The position numbers were made by a program, and so were the translations under genes. A stretch of DNA of 64,000 nucleotides from Rhizophagus clarus (lineage: Eukaryota; Glomeromycota; Glomeromycetes; Glomerales; Glomeraceae), in NCBI GenBank assembly GCA_015698045.1, contig BLAL01000080.1:64501-128500 (forward strand), in the 5' to 3' direction. This document shows positions 32,907 through 45,904 of the stretch, piece by piece. The stretch's first letter is position 1; each line of letters starts with the position of its first letter. The notes beneath the pieces are model-generated. The model saw only the letters and a program-made list of their open reading frames with translations. It had not been told where the DNA came from and made no database searches.

Positions 32907-35631
32907 AGAATATTTTTAGTGTATATGCACATAATTATTGCGGTTTTCATAAATCTGTGTAATTAAAGTCACATGATGATCACTTCAAAATTACACGTTT
33001 TTTTTTTTTCAAAGTAACGTCTAAAACCAAGTCGCGATTTTGCTTGTCCATAAGAATATATTGCTTTAAAAAGTCTTTAGTGTGAGTTTTGAGTCATGAG
33101 AGTAGGAACGAAAGAAGAATGACGTAGGCGAGATTTTTCAAAGTTAAAACAAACAAGAATACGAAACTCAGGAAGGACTTAGGTATCGTATCAGGGAGGC
33201 TTTTTTAATTTAACAATGAAAGTACATAGTTGAGTGTCCTCAATTTTAAAAAGTATATCTAACTATAACAACGAAGCTGCCGGTATATATTTTGTTTGAA
33301 TAAGTAAGTGAAAAAAGAAAATTTTCCAATTGAAAACCAAAGAATATACAAAAGTCCGTCTATTTCTTTTTTTCAATAAAGAACGGTTTTTACTTGTCAA
33401 GATATGTAATATTAAGCAATTATTAGATCATTATATTACAATTGTGCAATATTTACCAAATAACTAATTACAAGAACTATTGAACTAATCGAAGAGAATT
33501 TACCAATTCGCGTTTTTTTAGAATCGTTATTTGATCAATATCAAGATGATTTTGGCTTGATTATTTGTAATTTTGACAATATCATCAACACAGCGAGTCA
33601 ACATTAAGACGATATCATATTGATACCATTTTTATTTTGCGTTGTTTTAACTATATCGTATCGATATCATCATTATTTCACATTTTTTTAAAAAAATATC
33701 GTTGTTTTAACTATATCGAGCTGATGTTGATTTGATATTCTTCAAATAAATATTTTTGTGATATCTTTTCGATATACCAAACCAATATTAGTACGATATC
33801 ATTTATTTGCGTTTTTTTTTTTTGAAAATTATCGTTTATTGTAACCATATCAAAGCGATGTCACTTCGATATTTCTTCAAGCAAATATTTTTACGATATC
33901 TTGTCGATACAACAAGTGAATATTGATACGATACCAATATTTATTTTGCATTTCTTTTTTGAAATTATTGTTATTGCAATGATATCATAATGGTAATGAT
34001 TCGATGTTTCTTCAAGCGAATATTTTCACAATATCTTTTGTTAATATTGAAACAATATTATGGTGACATCATAATGATATTATTTCAATAAATCGATATC
34101 GCAATGATATGAATTTAACATTGTTATTATATCAATTCGGCATTGTTCAAAAACTTAAGGTTTCTGTAAAGAATATAGAAATTTTTATACTACCTAATAT
34201 AGCAATTATATTATTGAACAATAATATTATGATTATTGATCCACTGGCTGATTAAATGCTATAAAATGCTTTATATATCCAATTACACTTAAAATTATAT
34301 AATAGAAAAAGAAATATAATATAATTTAATACATAATAAAGTCAAATAATTAAATATTAGATAATTAAAGTAAACAGATGAAAACTATCATGATATATAA
34401 TATCCTAACAGTTTGGTTTTATGATAAGATTTTAGGATTATTGAAAAATTGAGGCCGAACTCTTAAAATATTTTTTAAAATATAATGCAAAAATGATATT
34501 ATTGCCAAAAGTTTCTATAAATTATATTTTATAGGCCTGATGGCATAAATTAAATGATGTAATTATATATCAGTACTCTATATCTTAGTATTTTAAAAAA
34601 AGAAAATTAAAAAAATAATTCCAGGATTTAGTTACACTTAATAAGATAGTATTTAATGAAATTATTTTGAATAACAAGTTCACTGACTTTAATTTGATTA
34701 TTGATTTTATAAAGTTAAAATGTAAAAATAATACTAAAATAAGGCTAAGGATGCAATAGTTACAATAACTATAATTTTTTATTTTGACTTTCAAAGTACT
34801 CTTCTTATTGCTTTAAAGAAGAAATCAAATTTAAAATTGATTTACATATCAATACCATTCAAAAAAAAAAATAAGAAGATCCCAAAGTTTTTTTAAAAGG
34901 ATAAAAACTGTATAATTGTAAGGAAAAGAAAAATGATCAAAAGAAAACCAAAAGCTGATAAGAAGAGAACAAAGAATTGTAATTCTTAATAAAAATCCTA
35001 ATTAAATTACTGTCTGAAGGGTTAAAGTAAAACTTTAAAGGTTAATTAACAATAACTGTATTTTTTAAGTTTCCATATTGCATAATTATATCTGTTGAGA
35101 TTTACCAATTTATAGGCCAAAACACTAAAGATTTTTTTTAGCTGGAATTACAAATAGAAGTTTATGGCTAGTCAATTTTAGAATTTTTTTTTTTTTGATT
35201 TACAGATTGGGTTTTAGATTATAGATTAGTTGATTTTGAAGGTGTTATTAAATGTTAGATATTTTTCAATTTGAGTAGTGTAAATAAATGAAAAGTTTTT
35301 CTCTTAATAACAATAACCAGGAAATAAGTTTATATGAATACCCCTTCCCTTTTTTTTTTTACATATTATTCCATTCTTCATAAGATATTTTGAGTTTTAT
35401 TTTTTTAAGATTATGCTAACCATTAGGTTGATTAAATTCTGTAATTTTTTTTAAGTCTATTAGAGGCTGTTTTTGTAATTTTGTATTTTTCCTGTTAGTG
35501 ATTTTATTTAAATAAAGTGGCATGATTAATAATCTCTTGCTAAAAATAAAAAAATGTGGAATTATATTTTTTATATATCCCCTAAGTCCTAACATCCATA
35601 TTATAAATCCAATTACAGTCATGAATATTTA
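32907..35631. other. Gene-poor stretch, with a GATATC-rich degenerate repeat
   Basis: 33590-34140 contains three to four diverged copies of a unit of about 138 bp with TTCTTCAAGC(A/G)AATATTTT, (A/G)ATATCTTTTCGATA and TACGATATCAT. The rest is AT-rich with no supported ORF. Frames at 34585-34794 and 35416-35622 are low-complexity and not called. Confidence 0.5.
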
Positions 35632-35668
35632 CTAGCCGATAAGCCTGGGTATTAATCCAGGTTTGTAG
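35632..35668 (-). repeat. Helitron 3' terminus hairpin and CTAG end
   Basis: Minus-strand reading: CCTGGATTAATACCCAGG, where CCTGG pairs with CCAGG, then CTTATCGG and CTAG, with host T next. This matches the canonical Helitron end structure. Confidence 0.65.
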
Positions 35669-35919
35669 GTTTAATATTAAAATATAAGAGTATTATAGTA
35701 ATATTACACACTTGTAATATATGATTTTAATCAAAATATTGGTTTGATTAAACAAATAAACTGTAAGAAATTTGGGATTGAAATATTTTTACAATACATT
35801 TATTTTATGTTATTTAAATAAAATAATAAATTAATGATTTACATTTTAAATCTTTAATAAAATAACAGTTCTTATCAGAAGACTTCTGGATATATAACAT
35901 TATATGTAACTTTCGCACC

Positions 35920-37560
35920 TTGCTGTTTAGAAATAATTTTTTCGTGAAGTTACTCTTGAAAAGGCAACATACAAATATTCATAAGAAAAGATAGGAGAAG
36001 CCAACCCAGTTTAATGTTTGCTCTTAAGATTTATTGATAGTCATTGCAAAAGCTGGTTGTACTGAAATTTGAAAGTAAAAGGTAGATCTGTATCTGAAGA
36101 AGACATTATAATATGAGGAATAAAAACTTGAGTTGCAGAATTGTTTTCAGTAATTAACTCAACTTCAATAATATGTTTCTAAAAGTACGACAAATCAATC
36201 TTGTTCTATTACAAAGATCAATAGTCATCCTATCTTAATAAAATTTCATTATTTGACAAGGTCCACCTGTAAAACTTGATGGTAAAATTATACGTTATTC
36301 TAAATTTGCTATATTTACCATACCATCCTCTGCAACATTGCATCCTCAAGCCCACTGTATAAATCTGCATGTAATTTTTTTTGATTAAATTTTAGGTAAT
36401 TAAGACATATTTGTTCTATAATAGCATATATATCAACAATCTATTATTGAAAAAGGCGTCTAAATTGATGCAAAATTACTGGTTCTCTAGAACTACAAAT
36501 TTGAAGCCAATATGCAAAATAGTTTGTTGCACTAACAAACTTTGACTTACTTTCTTCATCTTCATCAATAAATATTTCATTATCTTCTTAATATACGGAT
36601 GAATTATTATGTAAAGAAATAGAAGGATGTTATCCATCTTCACCTCAAGAAAATATGAGAACATAATATAATAGTGCATAAGCACAGTGTATTACTGGTA
36701 TTTGTTGTAATCCTCCTTCACATAGATGCAATACAATATCACGTTCTGTCTGTTCAGTTTCTTGTCCATCTTCAACCATAATAACTGCAACTTCTGTTGC
36801 TCTTGGAGTATTATAATGTCAAGGATCTGTTGTTCTGTTATCTTTAATTACCATCCTCATATTTACTAATTGATTTGATCTTAACATATCACTGCTTGGC
36901 AAAATATTTTAACATATGGATTAAAATTATTCAACATTTGTTGAAGTTTCACAAGAATATCAGGATCAAGGTTAGGCATTACGTTCATTCTATTTTGCAG
37001 CTCATTATCAGTATCATATATGTATATTTGGACAAATTGAGGATGTTTTTTATCATTAGGAAGCAATGTTCCTATACTATGGTACATTTTTCCATGTATT
37101 CGAAAAGTATAGACACCGCTAGTTTTCATTACATTTTCATCAATTTTTGTGCCTATTGAAGTAAATGATAATACAGAATTATACATCCTAATATTTTGTT
37201 TAAATAAACATGCAGTAGAATCCATTCCATTAAGAAATCTATCCAAAGGAGGTAGTAGTTCTTGCAAAGGTGGAAGAAGAACTTTGCCTTTTGCACAGCA
37301 AGTAGCAAAAACTGGTGATCTTGTAGATACATTTATTCTTTTATCCAACCACATCATAGCCCCACAGTTGAAACATTCATGGTCCATATTACCTAGTGTA
37401 TGATGATTTAATCCATCTGAATCCATGAATAAATACATGTCTTTGGAATTTTTGATGATTCATTAATTTCATCATCTCTCCTTCTTTTTGAATGTGATGG
37501 TGGTATGTTTTCTTTCCATTTTGTCTCTTTAGTTAACGACAAAGTTGCTGATACTCACGT
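35920..37560 (-). pseudogene. Helitron Rep/helicase remnant
   Basis: The clean piece (36881-37438) carries the helitron-like N-terminal domain: HTLGNMDHECFNCGAMMWLD, FATCCAKGKVLLPPL, NIRMYNSVLSFTSIGTK, YTFRIHGKMYHSIGTLLP, FVQIYIYDTDNELQNRM. Further along come EVAVIMVEDGQE, ADLYSGLEDAML and PSSFTGGP, with several stops and frame changes. Immediately after GGP the text changes to Pif1-type CNRTRLICR, ELITENNSATQVFIPHI and VQPAFAMTINKS (about 36240-35990). The usual long stretch between Rep and helicase C-terminus is therefore missing. It encodes no functional protein. Confidence 0.75.
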
Positions 37561-37640
37561 TGGAGCATTTTCTGTCATTCCTTAAGAGTTTCACTGTTCA
37601 TCATAATTTTTGTATATAATAATAAAAGAGAAATGTTATA

Positions 37641-38984
37641 TTTAGTTTTCAATATTATCAATATGTTTAAGAAAAATAATTTACAGTATTAACATGTAGG
37701 ATCATTTTTTACTTTTTATTTCTTTATTAAACTTTAAACTTATATTATATATTAAGTATTGAAAAAGCTTAATTATACTTTTATTAATTAAATATTAAAT
37801 TGGAAAAACATAAAAGGTTTCAATATGCTGCATATATACAATAAATAGTAAAATTTTTTCTGAGGAGATCGAGTCCCTCCAGACCCACCTTCTTAGCTCT
37901 ATTTTTTTTTTATCTTTGTTTTTCTATTATTTTATTTTTCCTCTAGATCGTATTAAAGATACACGCGATTATACTTTTCAGTTAATATAATGTTACACGC
38001 ATAAATGTTACACAACTGAAAATTATTTATACAGGGTACTATAAACGTGACAGTGATCGACATCAACGATTTTAAATATATGAGAAGATAAGATTATGTA
38101 TTTATATTAATACTGAAAAGACATTTACATTAGATATAATCAAAAACATTATGTCTGTATTGCAAAATGAATTAACAGTATCCTAGGATGGATTATCCTA
38201 TAGGATTATTCGTTTTGTGAACTGCAGATCCGGATAAAAGTCTAGGATATCCGGTCACAATCTATTCGTTTGAAGAAGATTCTAACGGCGATATCAACCT
38301 TGATAACCTTAGCAATTCTATAGTCAAAACTCTTATTGTACTAATCAGTAATAATTTCGAGAAAAAAAATAGGTAACATTACAAATACGAAATAATTTTG
38401 TGAAACTTATTAAATTATGTGCTTTATCAAAGATGCAGAGAAAAGTCTATTTAGACGCTCAGCCGCTCAGCCGAAATTATGAGTCCACATTGAGGTACAA
38501 TAACAAAATTTTTTTTAATAACAAGAATTTTTTTGTTGCATGAGTTATATATCTTTTTTTAAGCACGAGAGAGTAATTTTGCGTAATAATATATTAGAAG
38601 AAAATTCTTATAAGATTTCATGCGAATATGATAATTTATATGATAAATACCAATAAATTTATGGATCTAATATTTGTGCATAAATTCTGTCTATTAGATT
38701 TGCGCATTGTTACATAATCGAATTGGAGCATAACGGAAATTTAAGAGTTTTGTTGTACCATAATATAAATTACACTTTTGTTTGTTTAAAAAAGAACCAT
38801 CTTTTTTTCAACCAGGTTAAACAACAACGTAATTGTGGCGAAGTAAATCATATGAATATATATAAAATTGACTTTTCTTGATTAATTAATTCTCTTCATA
38901 TTTGAAAAGACGCAATTTTTTTTTCTATTTTATTAATAACACACACTCTCTTATTAAACACAATCGTCCTTCGTGCTAGACAAA
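37641..38984. other. Intergenic, including upstream region of the small secreted protein
   Basis: No gene was recognised. The unknown 5' end of the Helitron should lie in its left part. The last 130 bp form the 5' region of the secreted-protein gene and include ATATATATAAAATTG near 38855. Confidence 0.4.
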
Positions 38985-39314
38985 ATGAAACTTTCCTTAA
39001 TTTTAATTGCTCTATTTGCTTTGATTGCATCTTCAGTTTTGGCTTTGCCAACTCCTGAGAGAGAGGATATAATTCGTGTCATTAAATGTAAGTATCATCG
39101 AAAAAAATCTGTTACATTATTTAAAATAATATGATTAATTTCTTTTATTTCTTTTCTCTTAGTCAAACGTGATTCAAACGATTATGTTAATAAAATTTCC
39201 CAAAGAAAAGAGAAACCCCCCAGCCCCTATGAACTAACTCCGAAACAACTTAGAGAATGGGAAAAAAATGTAGGAGTAGGAAAACGTGATGCGATAAAAA
39301 AGTTGAAAAAATAA
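38985..39314 (+). CDS. Small secreted protein with KR dibasic sites (effector or peptide precursor candidate)
   Basis: Exon 1 is 38985-39087, the intron 39088-39162 (GTAAGT...CTCTTAG), and exon 2 is 39163-39314, giving 84 aa. The first about 20 residues (MKLSLILIALFALIASSVLA) are a textbook signal peptide with an A-x-A-type cleavage site. The mature part is short, Lys-rich and Cys-free. It contains two Lys-Arg-Asp sites (FKRDSN after VIK; VGKRDA), the type cut by Kex2 in the late Golgi, which would release a peptide of about 50 residues starting DSNDYVNKIS. Short signal-peptide proteins with KR sites are common among mycorrhizal candidate effectors and fungal Kex2-processed peptides. Function is inferred only. 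The splice preserves frame (VIK|F) and both junctions are consensus. Confidence 0.75.
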
Positions 39315-39741
39315 TGTTATTATCGCTCATTTTTTATAAGAAAGATTATATTTTACTTTCCCTTTACCTCATAATAATTATAATAATGTTTTTCATTCAT
39401 TAATTATTATTCAAATACATACATTCACATTTTAAGCTACGATATATCCTCAATCCCTCTCATATAGAAATCCCGTTTTAGACAATTATAGTAATAAAAA
39501 AAATAATTTAATTTTATTAAACGTAAATAAACAACGTTTTTTTTCAATAACTAAAAAGGGGCTTAGTCCAAACTAAACCAAGTTCAGATCTTTGTAAAAT
39601 TACGGTAACCTTATTTATCGTTTATTATTCCGATCGCATTTATTATTTATAAATGAAGTTTTTTATTAAAATTAAAATAAAGAGCTCAATACAATATATA
39701 TATGTGTGTGTATAAAATTTACAAATGTTTTCAAACTACTA

Positions 39742-40891
39742 CTATTTACGTAGTCTTCGCTTTTGCTGCGGTTGTTGTGGCTGTGGTGGTTGTGGTGGCT
39801 GTGGTGGTGGTTGTGGTAATTTTGGTGTTGGGAGTTTTTGATGTTTTGGATTAAGAACAGAATTTTTGATCCAATTATCTAAATCATTTTCAAATTTTTT
39901 TGGATTTTCCCACATAGGAATATGGCCAACACCATTATAGGCTAAAATTTGATTTAATCCATCAACAGGTCGTAAATTAGCGATTGTTTGACTGTGCACA
40001 GGATTTACAACTCTATCATCATTTCCATAAATATTTAATGTTGGAATTAAGAGATTTTTATATGTTTCCGTATAATCATAATTAAGTTCTAATGAAAAAA
40101 AAGAAAGTAAGTTAAGATTTTATTAATTAAAGAAAATTATATTAATATAACTTACCTCCATAACCGGAACGAGATTCAGAAGGAGAATAAGCACCAATTC
40201 CTAAAAAGAAACTTAAAATTGACGGTTGAAATGTAAATTGACTATTAAGAGAAGGAAAACTTTTTATCAAGTTATGAATTGAATCCAAGATGTATATATA
40301 AGTATGACTAGTAACAATACTACCAATAGTAACCTTACTATATTCAACAAAAACACCTTCAGTTTGAAAACTTATAAAATTATTTCCAACGCTAACATAT
40401 CCATCAACATCTGTTTCTCCTGTATTGTTAAGATAAGATAATGTAACTATAGATCCTGTGCTCCAAGTAACTAAGATAATTTTAGAATTTGCCCCCTTTC
40501 CCTTTCTTTTTTTAATATTATTCACTATTAAATCAACATCTTGACCATATAATTCTAAATTATTATATTTATTTATATCCCCATCCATACTGCTTTCTCC
40601 CATACCACGTAAATCCCATCTCACTAAATGATAATTATCAAACATATCATGTGATGTGAACGTCGTCTCCCATGCCAACTTATTTGAAAAAAATCCATGT
40701 GTAAAAATTATTGTTGGTTTTAAAATATTTCCTCTTTCTTCAACGGAAATTGTCATATCGTCTGGTGTTGTTAATGTATACGTAAATGATTTCGGTAATT
40801 CATTTGTTAAACATTCTATAGGAAACTGAGCTGTGACTATCGGAATTATTAAGAAAATCGTAAAGTATATCAACGAGAGTTTTATTCCCAT
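39742..40891 (-). CDS. Secreted alpha/beta-hydrolase with Pro/Gln-rich tail
   Basis: Exon 1 is 40156-40891, the intron 40089-40155 (67 nt, GTAAGT...CATTAG), and exon 2 is 39742-40088, giving 360 aa. The N-terminus MGIKLSLIYFTIFLIIPIVTA is a signal peptide. The fold is shown by IIFTHGFFSN (oxyanion HG), LVRWDLRGMGESS, the nucleophile elbow LVTWSTGSIV (Thr instead of the usual first Gly of G-x-S-x-G), the acid in NIYGNDDRVV and the histidine in GVGHIPMWENP. A full Ser-Asp-His triad is therefore present. Enzymes of this family hydrolyse esters, lipids or similar substrates; the substrate cannot be told. The C-terminus is a low-complexity PQPPQPPQPQQ stretch ending KRRLRK, unusual for an exported hydrolase. 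Splicing keeps frame (YG|EL). Confidence 0.85.
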
Positions 40892-42851
40892 GATTTTGTT
40901 TAATTTATTAGGAAATATTTTTATATATATATATATATATTAAAATTTTTTTTTTTATATAAAATAGTAAAAGGAGGATTTCGTTAAAATATTTCCGACA
41001 AACCTCGGTATTTATAAGGATTTTAAACCCGAAATCATTCCATTTAATAATGAATCAAAATCCACGTTTCACATACAACAGATGTTGAGCAATTATTGTA
41101 GAATAATTACTAACCATTTTGTTAATAGTTTATATGCTAAATTGTGCCTCAACATATATAAAAGAGTATTTAATTTTAGTTTCCAATAATTTTATTGCAT
41201 CACAATGATCATTTTATGTAACTTTAAAAAAAATATATATATGATATTACAAAAGGAACAATGAAATCACCTATTTAAAAAGAACTTTTAGCCGGTTTTG
41301 ATTCTAGTTTTATTTTATCTTTTTAAATCTGGTAAAATAAAAAAAATTACAAAAGTTTTCTCAAATGTTTTTCAAATTAAAAATATTACCAGATAAAAAT
41401 TATTTGATATAAATGAACAGTACTGCTGCAAAATTATTCGAATCAACTCTGCTGCGCCACAATTCATTAATTTGATTTGTGCGCTCACCAATAATTTACA
41501 CAAATTTATTAAATAAAGCCAATAAAGCATTCAATTGCTTGTTCCTTCTAGCCTGAAAAGTTTGATATATATATTTGCGAATAATGTTACATATTCAGCA
41601 GATCATAATCAAATGCCAGAAAATCTTAGCTGAAACTGTGGCAAAAACCCTTCTTTGGATTGTATCACTTGCTTATTTATTCATATAAGGAGTCAATCAG
41701 AGAAAATGAATTCGGGATCGGGAGTTCTATTTTGCTTTTTTTATCCTGGGGCAATTTTAACCGTTTTTAGGATTAAATGTATACGATTATATTATTAAAA
41801 AAGTGTAAGAGACCAAGCGATTGTTCCTAGTTTAAGAAATTATTGACTAAAATTGGAAAATAAAAAACGCTACAAGTTGTTGGCATTAGTCTGTTCATTT
41901 TGGTTTTTATAAATCAAAGAAGCGATTATTTTTTTTGTTTTGCGGTTTCGATCAATAAAACGTGTCTCATAATACCAAAAAAAAAAAAGAACTTATTATC
42001 GATTACTCTATAAATGGACTTTGGGGTCTTGGGGATTGTTGTCGGCTTTTCGGGAAAAAAATCGGTGAGCGGAATCTCCTTATAAATATGATGTCATTAA
42101 ATTCGGCCAGAATTAAGTAGTCGGTCTGCTAATAAAATATTTCCTATTTTTATAGGTTTATATTTACATAATCTCAAATCTTGTTTTAATATTGTTAATG
42201 ATTTACTGCAAATTTTCTATTTAAAATTTATTTTAATAACTTCTAATATATATATAGTAAACCGAGTTTTTATTGTTATTTTTAATTTTTTTTTATACTC
42301 TTCTCATAATTAAAAATAGAAAGTGTGTTAGAAGTATATATTTATATTTTTTCTTAAATATATACAATATATTTATAATTTTGATTTTTGATAAGGCCTT
42401 AGTTAAAAGTATAGTATATATGATTATTATGTAATCCAATCTTTTAATCTAATAAATGTTTATATAAAAATAACATTTAATTTTTAATAATTTCATGTAA
42501 ACTTTATTAATAGAAAAGATGACAAATTATTTTACAAAAATACATCCATCTGACTTTATAGACGTGATTATTAAAATAATGAAAGAAAATAAAACAAAAA
42601 AAAACAAAAAAAATATTCTGGTATCTATTAGAAAACTCTGTTATAAAAAGATAAAAAAATAAAAATGAAATTGTAATCTAAAATTTACTAATTTTTAAAA
42701 TTTCTTTGCTAAAAATTATTTTTATAAAGTGTCTTTTTTCAAAGATTATTCTAATTTTTAATCTTTAATTAAATATTAAATATACTAATATTATTAAAAT
42801 AAATATAATTTATTTTTTTTGAATAATAATTTAGTAATTTTTATTTGTAAA

Positions 42852-42891
<40 letters not shown>

Positions 42892-42986
42892 ATTAAATTA
42901 ACAGCAAATTTTAAGGATTTATAAGATTTAAATATATTGTTTAAATAAAATTAATAATATTTATATTTATCAATGTATTTTATTAA
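40892..42986. other. AT-rich intergenic stretch, nothing recognised
   Basis: The (TA)n tract at 40918-40942 lies just upstream of the hydrolase start and could serve as its TATA region. Otherwise there are homopolymer runs (for example T-run at 42860-42886) and no supported ORF. Confidence 0.4.
40918..40942 (-). promoter_or_regulatory. (TA)n tract upstream of the hydrolase gene
   Basis: An uninterrupted alternating TA run lies 30-50 bp before the hydrolase ATG (40891). It may act as TATA box or open promoter DNA; this is position-based inference. Confidence 0.25.
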
Positions 42987-43401
42987 GAATTTATCTGGCT
43001 TCCAAGATGTACAGCAACAATAGCATGGGAAAAAGCCAACAACATTGGAAGAAAAGACAAATTGAGTAAATCTGAAAATATGGAACATTACTTTAAATTT
43101 TCTCATCAGCAAACAAAATACTCAAAGCAAGAAAAACAACAATTGGAAAGTGAAAAATTATTAGAAGAACAGGAAATTCCAACTACAACACTTGACAATT
43201 CCTCATTTAAAATGGCAACAGATAAAAATTGTACAACATCAAAAAGTGATATAATAATTAAAAAAGTTCATGATCAGATGTATTTATTAATTAATAATAA
43301 TGAGTGGTTTAGTTGGGCTTATAAAAAAACCAGCAACATTATTAATAATATAATATTGGATCTGGAATTAACATAATACTTGGAAAAAAAAAAAAAAAAA
43401 A
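42987..43401 (+). mobile_element. 3' end of a LINE-type retrotransposon with poly(A) tail
   Basis: A 5'-truncated plus-strand frame begins EFIWLPRCTATIAWEKANNI and runs through a charged Lys/Glu/Gln-rich segment to TAA at 43374, followed within 10 bp by a run of about 18 A. The opening words (IW-x3-RC then WE) resemble the C-terminal end of the RNase H part of non-LTR retrotransposon polyproteins, and the poly(A) tail fits. There is no ATG. Another poly(A) tract at about 43600-43618 may mark a second truncated insertion. Confidence 0.45.
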
Positions 43402-45904
43402 GTTATTATTAGAATATATTTAATAAACATAGTAATAGTTAATTTTATAATATTTTATATTTATATTTATTATTCTTATATTTATTATTTTAAATTATAT
43501 TTTGATGATCGCATTCTGCAGGTCAGGGTAGATATAGTTTCTGATAAATTGTTTATAGGATATATGAACTAAATATCAATAAAAGCATATATAGATCATT
43601 AAAAAAAAAAAAAAAAAATCAATGTATCTTATTTTAAATTAATGAATAATATTTACTGGTATATATAATATTTATTTAAGTATTATTAAATATTACTACC
43701 AATAATTATTATTACAGGTAATTCTTGCCAATTATTATTTATTATAGAAGAATAATTGGTTTAGTTAAAATTTGAAAGTATTATACACTTAATTTTAACC
43801 AAAAATTATAATTTTAATTATAATTAAAAATTGTTTATTAAAAAGTTTTAATTTAAATAAATCTAAATAATAAATAAATAAAATAAATATAATTAAATGC
43901 AATTATACTAAAATTTTGAAAAAAAAATTTTTTATAATTTTTATTTATAAATGTATTTTTTTAAAAACTATTTAAAAAATAATTTTTTAATTTAAAAGAA
44001 ACTTATTCTACTTATAAATTTATATATAATAATATTATTTATATTATAAATAGATTAATATTTTAAAAAAATTTTAGGTATAATAAAAATAAATATTATT
44101 ATTATAATTTAACAAATTTTAATAAAATATAATGATTTTATTATATTAAAAAAAAAACAATATGTTATATTTATAATTTCATTAAAAAAATAATAAAAGT
44201 AAAAATAAAAAAAAAAAGTAATAAAAATAATTATAATTATTAAAATTCTAATAATAAAAATGCATTATAAATTGAAAAAAATCCTAAATATTACTAAAAT
44301 AAATCAAATTATATTATATCTATAAAGATGAATTATATATTAAAAAATATTTATCTTATTGAGATAAATTTAACAAATCAAATATCATTAAAATTTACTA
44401 ATAACAAATTTGAAACCAAAATCTATATATAATTTTATACATTTAAAATAAAAATTAATTATAAGGTTTATATAAATTCAGATTTGTATTTTTTTTAGTT
44501 ATATTCAGATTCTGGTTAAAATAATTAAAAAAAATTCATCGCATATGCGAAATTTCGCCAGTGTCACGAGGTTGTAGATCATTTCCTTTTATGGAATTTT
44601 ATGTAACTATTTAGCATAACATTTTTCCAATTTTTGTCCAGAGAAAAATTTCCTTTTTTGGAATTTTGTGTAACGTATAAAATATCACCTAGCATCACGC
44701 CCCCCAGCTTTAAAAAATCACTAAGTATTATATGAACTTAGATTTTTTTCAGTGAAAAAATCTTATTTGTCACATTATTTGTCACATCTTTAATTCTGGT
44801 CAGATTCAGTAATTCCGGTCAAATTATAAAGTTATACAAACTTCCAAAAAAGGATATTTTTCTCCAGACAAAAATCCATGAAAATAAGTTTCACTAATAT
44901 CCAAAAAAAGGAAATGATCAGCAGATCACGTGACACTGGCGAAATTTCGCATATGCGATGAATTATAAAATCCTTAAAAAAATATATAAAATAAAATTTT
45001 TTATATTAATTTATTCTTTTAAATATTAATTATTAAATAAAAATTGTTAATTATATAAAAAATCTAATATATCATATTTAACTTAATTTAATTATTACTG
45101 TATATAAAAAAAATATATTTATATTAGTAATAATTAATATAAATATTAGTGGATTTGTATAATTACATATTATTTGACTATAATAAATTTATTATAAAAA
45201 TAGAAAAATCCAGTTTTTTATTAATTTATTATATCTAGCTAATATAAAATCTGCCAATATAATATTTTATATATATGTCTTATTAATATTTAAAATAATT
45301 TGAAAATACTATTAAAAAAAAATAAATACTAATAATATATATTTTTTTAAAAAGTTGATATATTATAAATAATATAATTTTTATAATTATTTTTAAATAA
45401 TTAAGTAATCTCATTTATAAATACAAAACCAAAAATGTTTTGTATATATCATTATCATATAAATTACTAGCAATTAAGACAAAAAAAATTATACATATAA
45501 ATTATTATTTTTACGTAAAATTTAGCTTACTATTTTCTACTGATAATAAAAATAATTCAAATTTAAATTAATGTATTTAGTATTAACCTTTTAAATAATT
45601 TATTATTATTTTTTTTTTTTTTTTTTTTTTTTTGCAAATTCATGATGATTAATTATACTAAGGCTTTCAATTGACGAAAATTAAATCTAACTAGATAAAA
45701 TTTTTTTATCATAGTTCATATAATCACATTAACGTGAAAAAATTTGCATTGTAAATAAATGTATAAATATAAAAGCAAAATAAAAAAAAAAAAATTGGTG
45801 TATTTCGCGATGATAACCTAGTTATCGATCCTCAGTGTACACATACAGTATATATACGCCTAATTCTAACAATTCACAAGCGAATAACATGGAATTCATC
45901 ATTA
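43402..45904. other. Extremely AT-rich stretch without genes
   Basis: Almost pure A/T apart from the foldback element at 44533-44964. No ORF, RNA gene or clear tandem repeat is supported. The last 270 bp are the 3' flank of the P450 gene. Confidence 0.5.
44533..44964. mobile_element. Foldback/MITE-like element with about 36-bp perfect terminal inverted repeats
   Basis: The 36 bases starting AATTCATCGCATATGCGAAA at 44533 are exactly inverted at the right end (to 44964). The inner sequence (ATCATTTCCTTTT) also recurs inverted. Each terminal repeat is itself made of two abutting palindromes, CGCATATGCG and CGAAATTTCG. The interior (about 360 bp) has no ORF but includes TTTTTGTCCAGAGAAAAAT and its inverted partner, so much of the element could fold back. 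No clear target-site duplication was found. Confidence 0.8.

Larger units (their letters stand above)
35632..37640 (-). mobile_element. Internally deleted Helitron (Rep N-terminal part joined to Pif1 C-terminal part)
   Basis: On the minus strand, Helitron Rep N-terminal sequence is followed after a deletion by the end of the Pif1-like helicase. The element finishes at a typical 3' end: hairpin CCTGGATTAATACCCAGG, eight bases, then CTAG (35632-35635) followed by T. Helitrons end in CTRR after a short hairpin and insert between A and T, so this boundary is well supported. The 5' end (expected to start with TC, beyond 37.6 kb) was not located. Confidence 0.75.

Noticed and set aside
37861..37895. 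tRNA-like GAGGGACTCGATCTCC on the minus strand
   Set aside because: No A box, no acceptor stem and no anticodon arm can be formed.
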